From assembly GCF_001941345.1 (NCBI RefSeq), contig NZ_CP009251.1, positions 124,001 to 188,000 on the forward strand: a DNA stretch of 64,000 bases, written 5' to 3'. The notes beneath the pieces were generated by a model that worked only from the letters and a program-made list of their open reading frames with translations, was not told the origin of the DNA and ran no database searches. The first letter of the stretch is position 1. The number at the start of each line of letters is the position of its first letter. The stretch is from Corynebacterium stationis. GTDB taxonomy: Bacteria; Actinomycetota; Actinomycetes; Mycobacteriales; Mycobacteriaceae. The translations under genes were made by a program, and so were the position numbers. This document shows positions 59,739-64,000 of this stretch, in pieces.

Positions 59739-60458
59739 ATGAGTATCCCAGAGAGTCAAAAAGTTGCTGTAGTGACCGGAGCATCGTCAGGCATTGGCGC
59801 TGCTAGTGCACGTTTGCTGGCTAACGATGACTGGCACGTTGTTGTGGCTGCGCGCCGCAAAGACAAGTTGGATGCATTGGCTGAAGAAATCGGCGGCACT
59901 GCCGTTGAATTGGATGTGACCAGCCAAGAATCAGTCGATGCGCTCGCGGCGCAGCTGCCACGCGTGGATCTGCTGGTTAACAACGCTGGTGGTGCCAAAG
60001 GACTGGAACCACTGACGGAAACCTCCATTGAGGACTGGACCTGGATGTATGAAACCAACGTCTTGGGCACGGTGCGGTTGATTCAGGCGCTGATTAAGAA
60101 GATCGAAGCAGCTCCTGATAACTCCGGGCTGATTATCAACATGGGTTCGATTGCCGGCTGGAGCGTTTACGAGGGCGGATCTGGATACAACGCTGCGAAG
60201 CACGGCGTGCGCGTTATTTCGCGTGCGCTGCGGTTAGAAAACCACAATATTCGCACTACAGAAATCATTCCGGGTCGCGTGGCAACGGACTTCTCGCTTG
60301 TGCGTTTCGAAGGAAACGAAGACCGCGCTCAGGCTGTCTACGATGGCCAGCTCAACTTGGTTGCTGATGACGTCGCGGAAGCCGTGCGTTGGGTGGCGTC
60401 GTTGCCGAATCACGTCAACATCGACAGGCTAGAACTGAAGCCACGCACCCAAAGCTAA
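59739..60458 (+). CDS. Short-chain dehydrogenase/reductase
   Basis: A 239-residue classical SDR. NAD(P)-binding TGASSGIGAASARLL, VNNAGGAKG, catalytic Ser in NMGSIAGWSVYEGGSGYNAAKHG (Ser and YxxxK both present) and IIPGRVATDF. Arg pairs after strand 2 (VAARRKDKL) favour NADP. It resembles YdfG-type serine/3-hydroxy acid dehydrogenases, but the substrate is not certain. TATTGT ends 7 nt before the ATG at 59739, so leaderless; the frame from 59685 is ignored. LysE-type transporter follows 9 nt downstream. Confidence 0.9.
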   Translation: MSIPESQKVAVVTGASSGIGAASARLLANDDWHVVVAARRKDKLDALAEEIGGTAVELDVTSQESVDALAAQLPRVDLLVNNAGGAKGLEPLTETSIEDWTWMYETNVLGTVRLIQALIKKIEAAPDNSGLIINMGSIAGWSVYEGGSGYNAAKHGVRVISRALRLENHNIRTTEIIPGRVATDFSLVRFEGNEDRAQAVYDGQLNLVADDVAEAVRWVASLPNHVNIDRLELKPRTQS

Positions 60459-60467
60459 AGTCATTGT

Positions 60468-61124
60468 GTGGCTTTTGCATCATTACTAACACTTACCGGA
60501 GTCTGGCTAGCAGTCTGTATCGCCCCAGGCCCTGACGTAGTTCAAGTGATGCGGGTGGCCTCGCGCTCCGTGCGCGCTGGGCTGTGGTGTACTGCCGGTA
60601 TTACTGCCGGTATCGCGGTGTGGCTGACTGCATCGCTGGCGGGAATGTCCGCGCTGATTGCTGCGCACCCTGGGCTGCTGGGGTTGTTGCAGCTGTTCGG
60701 CGGACTATTTTTGGCGTGGATGGGGACCCAATCGGTACGCTCTGGCGTTCGGGCTCGCCGCGCGCCATCGCATATTGTGGCCACAGAAGACTCTCCAGCA
60801 GCACCTGTTGCTGACACAGAAATGCCCGCGCATGCATTTCGCCTGGGGTTATACACCAACTTGTCCAACCCCAAGGCTCTAGTGTTTTTCGGCGCGGTCT
60901 TCGCGCAGTTTATCCGGCCCGAAATGTCTATCGCCTGGACGTTTGCAGTTGGGATTTGGCTGTTGGCTTTATCAACGGCGTGGTTTGTAGTCGTGACGTT
61001 TATTGTGCGCGGCTTTTCCACTTGGCTAGCGAAGTACTCGCCGCTTATCGATGTCCTCGCTGGAGTAATCTTCATTATTTTGGGAGCGGTGATGGTTTAC
61101 GAGGGCATTGTCCATCTGCTTTAG
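60468..61124 (+). CDS. LysE/RhtB-family amino-acid exporter
   Basis: A 218-residue membrane protein with six helices, starting with GTG. LysE-type marks: VCIAPGPDVVQVMRVASRSVRAGL at the N-terminus (PGPD loop), GLLQLFGGLFLAWMGTQSVRSG, and FRLGLYTNLSNPKALVFFGAVFAQFI (N-P-K motif). It should export an amino acid or related compound. Position 9 nt after the SDR gene suggests that one enzyme product could be its substrate, e.g. a hydroxy- or amino-acid; this is inference. No nearby Lrp/LysG regulator remains here. Confidence 0.9.
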   Translation: MAFASLLTLTGVWLAVCIAPGPDVVQVMRVASRSVRAGLWCTAGITAGIAVWLTASLAGMSALIAAHPGLLGLLQLFGGLFLAWMGTQSVRSGVRARRAPSHIVATEDSPAAPVADTEMPAHAFRLGLYTNLSNPKALVFFGAVFAQFIRPEMSIAWTFAVGIWLLALSTAWFVVVTFIVRGFSTWLAKYSPLIDVLAGVIFIILGAVMVYEGIVHLL

Positions 61125-61141
61125 TGGGTAGTATTAGGCTC

Positions 61142-61471
61142 ATGATTTTTACTACCACGAACAACGTTGAAGGCCGCGAAATTGACACCTATATCCGCAT
61201 CATTGCGGGTGAAACGGTAGCCGGCATTAACTTCCTCAAAGACATTGGTGCCTCTTTCCGTTCCATTACCGGTGGCCGTTCCGCAGGTTATGAAGAAGAA
61301 GCAGTCCGTGCCCGTGAATCGGCACTGAATGAACTGTGGAACCGCGGTCAGGAAGTTGGCGCGGATGCCGTGGTAGGCATTGCTTTCGATTACTCGCCGA
61401 TGGGCACTTCCAATGACATGTTGATGGTCACTGCCACGGGCACTGCGGTCAGGCTCAAGCCATTGCAGTAA
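61142..61471 (+). CDS. YbjQ/UPF0145-family protein
   Basis: A 109-residue protein of the YbjQ (heavy-metal-binding-like) family, which forms a small pentamer. The family pattern is visible: MIFTTTNNVEGREIDTYIRIIAGETVAGINFLKDIGASFRSITGGRSAGYEEEAVRARESAL followed by GADAVVGIAFDYSPMG and VTATGTAVRL. Function is unproven. The ATG at 61142 lies 7 nt after a TAGTAT box; the long frame from 60956 overlaps the exporter and is not used. Followed 2 nt later by the alkyltransferase-like gene. Confidence 0.9.
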   Translation: MIFTTTNNVEGREIDTYIRIIAGETVAGINFLKDIGASFRSITGGRSAGYEEEAVRARESALNELWNRGQEVGADAVVGIAFDYSPMGTSNDMLMVTATGTAVRLKPLQ

Positions 61472-61473
61472 GA

Positions 61474-61785
61474 ATGTCGGAACCAGAGGATGTGGCACAG
61501 CGCGTGCTTGATATCGCCGCGCTGATTCCCCCAGGCAATGTTTCCACCTATGGGGAAGTCGGCAAAGCCGCAGGGGTAGGCCCACGTCAGGTGGGATCTA
61601 TCATGCGGCAGTGGGGCTCCCGCGTGAGCTGGTGGCGAGTGATCAAAGCCGATGGTACTTCCCATGACTTTGACCGTGCCCAAGCCCATTGGGAAGCCGA
61701 AGGCATCCTATTGCGCGGAAAGGCAGTGCGCATGGATCTGTGCGGAATGGATCATCAGGATCTGGAAAACATCGCTAAGCAATAA
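61474..61785 (+). CDS. Alkyltransferase-like (ATL) DNA-binding protein
   Basis: A 103-residue MGMT-fold protein. The DNA-binding helix-turn-helix and arginine finger region are seen in IPPGNVSTYGEVGKAAGVGPRQVGSIMRQ, but the methyl-accepting PCHR motif of true O6-alkylguanine transferases is replaced by VSWWRVI, with Trp at the Cys position. ATL proteins bind O6-alkylguanine and hand it to nucleotide excision repair rather than repairing it. TAA of ybjQ lies 2 nt before the ATG, so they share an mRNA. Confidence 0.9.
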   Translation: MSEPEDVAQRVLDIAALIPPGNVSTYGEVGKAAGVGPRQVGSIMRQWGSRVSWWRVIKADGTSHDFDRAQAHWEAEGILLRGKAVRMDLCGMDHQDLENIAKQ

Positions 61786-61840
61786 GCACGTTTGAGCACC
61801 GAAAGTGTGGATCTGGCTGCCAACTGTAAACTAGGTGGCT

Positions 61841-62134
61841 ATGAGCGACATCGAAGTACCGATCTCGGGTGAGTCCATTAAATTAGGTCAGTTCATTAAA
61901 CTAGCCAGCCTTGTTTCCACAGGTGGGGAAGCCAAAGCTGCGATTGCTGAAGGAGCTGTCACCATCAATGGCGAGGTGGATACTCGCCGCGGTGCGAGTG
62001 TGCGCGCTGGCGATAGGGTCTGCATCGGCAACATTTGTGCGGTCGTAACTACGGCTGATGATGACGATGATGACTACTTCGATGAAGCTACCGCCGATGA
62101 TGATTTTGATCCTGAAAAGTGGAGGAACCTCTAA
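61841..62134 (+). CDS. S4-domain RNA-binding protein
   Basis: A 97-residue protein with one S4 RNA-binding domain (IKLGQFIKLASLVSTGGEAKAAIAEGAVTINGEVDTRRGASVRAGD), as in YaaA/RlbA-type small proteins, and a strongly acidic tail (DDDDDDYFDEATADDDFDPEKW). The acidic tail is unusual for an RNA binder and could regulate binding. AGGTGG lies before the ATG at 61841; GTG at 61835 is the alternative. VOC-family gene follows 3 nt downstream. Confidence 0.9.
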   Translation: MSDIEVPISGESIKLGQFIKLASLVSTGGEAKAAIAEGAVTINGEVDTRRGASVRAGDRVCIGNICAVVTTADDDDDDYFDEATADDDFDPEKWRNL

Positions 62135-62137
62135 ACC

Positions 62138-62965
62138 ATGCCCGCATTTATGTCAGAAGTAGGCATGCCCTACTGGATTGATCTCACCACCTCGAACCCA
62201 GAAAAGTCCGCGAAATTCTACCGCGAGGTTTTGGGCTGGGAAGTCACCGCGGAAACTGATGAATACCGCATCGGCCGCATGCAGGGTCTTCCCATCGGTG
62301 GTTTTATCCCGCAGCCAGCTGATTCCACCATGCCAGATACGTGGGTGACCTACTTCCGCGCCGGCAACTTAGAGAAGGAATGCCAACGCGCCGAAGAACT
62401 TGGCGGTCGCGTACTTTCGGGTCCACAACAGGTAGAGCTGGGGCAGATGGCATTGCTTAGCGATGTCACCGGTGCCCTATTCGGGCTGATTGAGCCAAAG
62501 AATAGCGAGCAATTCGTTGCCGCCGGCGAGCCAGGTCTGCCGGTGTGGCACGAGATGACGGCGACGAAAGACTTTGCGCAAGCACTGGATTTCTACGGTG
62601 AGCTGTTGAACTGGGAGATCCGGACCCAGTCCACCACCGGTTCGGAGAAGCCTGAAGATGCTGATTATGCAACCGCGGAAGAAGAAGGCGCACCTTTCGC
62701 AGGCCTGTGGAATGCTCAGGGCAAGTTCCCACCGCAGGTCGGAGGATTTTGGCAGACCTACTTGGGCGTACGGAATATGGAGCAGGCTATTAAGTCCGCT
62801 ATTGAATGCGGCGGCGAAGTCATCCGCGAGCCATGGCTGTCGACCTTCGGGCTGATGGCCCTGGTTGCAGATGCCACCGGCGCTACTATCACTTTGACTG
62901 AGGTTGAGGACGCTCCGGAAGATGATGTCACTGAGTCTGATGACATTTTAGGTCTGGACGTGTAA
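62138..62965 (+). CDS. VOC-family protein (two glyoxalase-type domains)
   Basis: A 275-residue protein made of two beta-alpha-beta-beta-beta modules: GMPYWIDLTTSNPEKSAKFYREVLGWE (~9-35) with a matching second start PVWHEMTATKDFAQALDFYGELLNWE (~138-163). Each ends with a strand of the 'ALLSDVTGALFGLIEP / ALVADATGATITLTEV' type. VOC proteins may be glyoxalases, dioxygenases or binding proteins; the substrate is not identifiable. The acidic last 20 residues overlap the end of the convergent PrsW-like gene by 38 nt. Confidence 0.88.
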   Translation: MPAFMSEVGMPYWIDLTTSNPEKSAKFYREVLGWEVTAETDEYRIGRMQGLPIGGFIPQPADSTMPDTWVTYFRAGNLEKECQRAEELGGRVLSGPQQVELGQMALLSDVTGALFGLIEPKNSEQFVAAGEPGLPVWHEMTATKDFAQALDFYGELLNWEIRTQSTTGSEKPEDADYATAEEEGAPFAGLWNAQGKFPPQVGGFWQTYLGVRNMEQAIKSAIECGGEVIREPWLSTFGLMALVADATGATITLTEVEDAPEDDVTESDDILGLDV

Positions 62966-63806
62966 TTATCTCAGAGGTATAGCTATGTCCTACATCTTCG
63001 CGGTAGAGCTTAGTGCTGACGATGCATAGGCGCGCAAAGATGTAGTACATCGCGACCATGATGATGAGCACCTTAATGACCATTGGCGTTAGCGCAACGA
63101 GGTCATAATTCCACGCGAAGTGAATGGCAAAGGCCACTAGCCACCAGCCAATGACCATGCGAATGCGCCATAAGCGGGATTCATTCGCAGCAAAGAGCGC
63201 CCAGCCGATGCCCCAACCGGCAATAGCGGTGCACATGATGTGAATACCCGGTCCTGCGAGCACACGCAACCCCCATGATTGCCAAAAGCCTAGCCAATCA
63301 GAGTCTGGGTGTAGCTGTGCGCCACTTGCGCCGTAGAGAACATTTTCTACTGTCTCAAAACCCAAGCCGATGACCGCACCTACTAAAAGGCCATGCCAAG
63401 GGCGGGAAAGCTGCGTAAAAGCCAGGCAGATAATTACTACGCCCAGTGCTTTTACAATTTCTTCCGGATAAGCGCCGGCCCAAGACGCAGCGGAGGAGTG
63501 GCTGGATGTATACGCAAAAATTTCGATGAGCGGAGTGCCCATCGGAAGGCTGAGCAGGATCGAAACTCCTCCGCCCCACAATAGGGCAGCATGAACCCAC
63601 AGCCGTGATTGCCCAGGTTTTTTCTTCGGCCAAAACGGCAGCCTAGAGAGTAAAAAGATCACGATGGCGAAATACACAGCGGTCAACATCAGGCTGATTA
63701 CGCCGAGTCCTGGTGACATTAAAATCGCCGTTAAAAACATAAATCCAGCAACGCAGCCGCCCACCACCATGCTGATGATGGTCAGAATGTAGAAAAATTT
63801 ACTCAT
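62928..63806 (-). CDS. PrsW-family intramembrane metalloprotease
   Basis: A 292-residue membrane protein with about eight helices. PrsW/CPBP-like motifs: EEIVKALGVV (EExxK), GAVIGLGFETVENVLYG (FExxEN), GPGIHIMCTAIAGW (conserved His) and VAFAIHFAWNYD (HxxWN). Such glutamate/histidine proteases cut membrane anti-sigma factors or related targets, so it may act in signalling; its own target is unknown. The ATG at 63806 overlaps the TGA of the upstream gene (ATGA). Its 3' end overlaps the convergent VOC gene. Confidence 0.88.
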   Translation of the reverse strand: MSKFFYILTIISMVVGGCVAGFMFLTAILMSPGLGVISLMLTAVYFAIVIFLLSRLPFWPKKKPGQSRLWVHAALLWGGGVSILLSLPMGTPLIEIFAYTSSHSSAASWAGAYPEEIVKALGVVIICLAFTQLSRPWHGLLVGAVIGLGFETVENVLYGASGAQLHPDSDWLGFWQSWGLRVLAGPGIHIMCTAIAGWGIGWALFAANESRLWRIRMVIGWWLVAFAIHFAWNYDLVALTPMVIKVLIIMVAMYYIFARLCIVSTKLYREDVGHSYTSEIITRPDLKCHQTQ

Positions 63807-64000
63807 GCAATATTCTCCATCGCTACTTCCTTCGGCGCCTGTGCATTCAGCAGCGGAATTTCTACCTGCGGTTGGGGTGTGAAGTCTTCTTCCATACCGA
63901 CCGGGAGTGGGGCATCGGAAAAGCTTCCCCACACTTTTTCTGCCAGAGGAAGTAGTTGCTGCGGTTGTCCTTGCAACAAGATCTGGAATTCTTCCCGGGC
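63803..64000 (-). CDS. C-terminal end of an unidentified protein, cut by the window edge
   Basis: A frame open from the right edge runs 65 codons to a TGA at 63803-63805 and shares the ATGA overlap with the PrsW gene, so it is a real coding end. It reads EEFQILLQGQPQQLLPLAEK, a short helix, followed by a proline/acid-rich tail ending NIA. Nothing here identifies the family. The preceding protease gene is translationally coupled to it. Confidence 0.6.
   Translation of the reverse strand, partial: AREEFQILLQGQPQQLLPLAEKVWGSFSDAPLPVGMEEDFTPQPQVEIPLLNAQAPKEVAMENIA

Noticed and set aside
1..64000. CRISPR arrays, rRNA genes, prophage
   Set aside because: No regular repeat-spacer series, rRNA sequence or phage structural genes were found in the window; the 5548-5573 palindrome occurs once.

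Overview
The window reads as a chromosomal segment of a Corynebacterium. Supporting signs are the intact fhaA-fhaB-pstP-rodA-pbpA-pknA-pknB cell-growth cluster with crgA, the corynebacterial ppiA-rhomboid pair, bioB followed by bsaP, heme oxygenase and ferritin behind DtxR-type iron boxes, McbR- and BioQ-type operators, and many genes whose -10 box lies 6-8 nt before the ATG (leaderless mRNAs). Base composition is moderately GC-rich and even, except for an AT-richer Abi gene near 41.8-42.8 kb. Species cannot be fixed from the sequence alone.

Layout. 0-6.6 kb: end of an osmoprotectant-type binding protein, a frameshifted alpha/beta hydrolase, a GNAT acetyltransferase, a two-gene heterodimeric ABC exporter, a small orphan and a coiled-coil membrane protein. 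6.7-10.2 kb: metF-metE behind two copies of an 18-nt operator-like repeat. 10.2-14.2 kb: HAD phosphatase, ppiA, rhomboid protease, a non-coding stretch with a cluster of DnaA boxes, a PadR/DUF2812 pair, and crgA. 14.3-23.7 kb: Ser/Thr kinase/phosphatase and peptidoglycan cluster, all leftward. 23.9-27.6 kb: tRNA-Leu(CAG), then a leftward nucleoside hydrolase + ECF transporter operon (ecfT frameshifted). 27.6-28.9 kb: decayed DNA (a rodA/ftsW fragment and an IS3-family remnant). 28.9-35.3 kb: small enzymes, a secreted protein, M20 peptidase, bioB-bsaP, a sirtuin and a lipase-like protein. 35.5-35.65 kb: a predicted iron-controlled structured small RNA. 35.6-41.7 kb: a tartrate/dicarboxylate module (TDT and DASS transporters, LysR regulator, tartrate dehydrogenase, glycerate kinase). 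41.8-42.8 kb: broken Abi gene. 42.8-46 kb: AMP nucleosidase, hmuO, ftn. 46-64 kb: housekeeping and accessory genes, including a degenerate HAD protein, ROK regulator, class III sirtuin, LOG protein, DUF885 protein, HNH protein, remnants of an Lrp/LysE pair, HrpB, AlkB, an alkyltransferase-like protein and a PrsW-type protease.

How it works together. The kinase cluster joins sensing (PknA/PknB, FHA proteins, PstP) to wall elongation (RodA, PbpA) and division (CrgA). The tartrate module pairs uptake with conversion through glycerate to phosphoglycerate, and its LysR regulator is flanked on both sides by the same ACATAG-N7-CTATGT palindrome. Iron control appears three times: over hmuO, over ftn and over the predicted small RNA. 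The most novel items are the small RNA near 35.53-35.65 kb and the DnaA-box cluster near 12.2-12.7 kb. Several genes differ from intact form by a single base, which could be real decay or assembly error.
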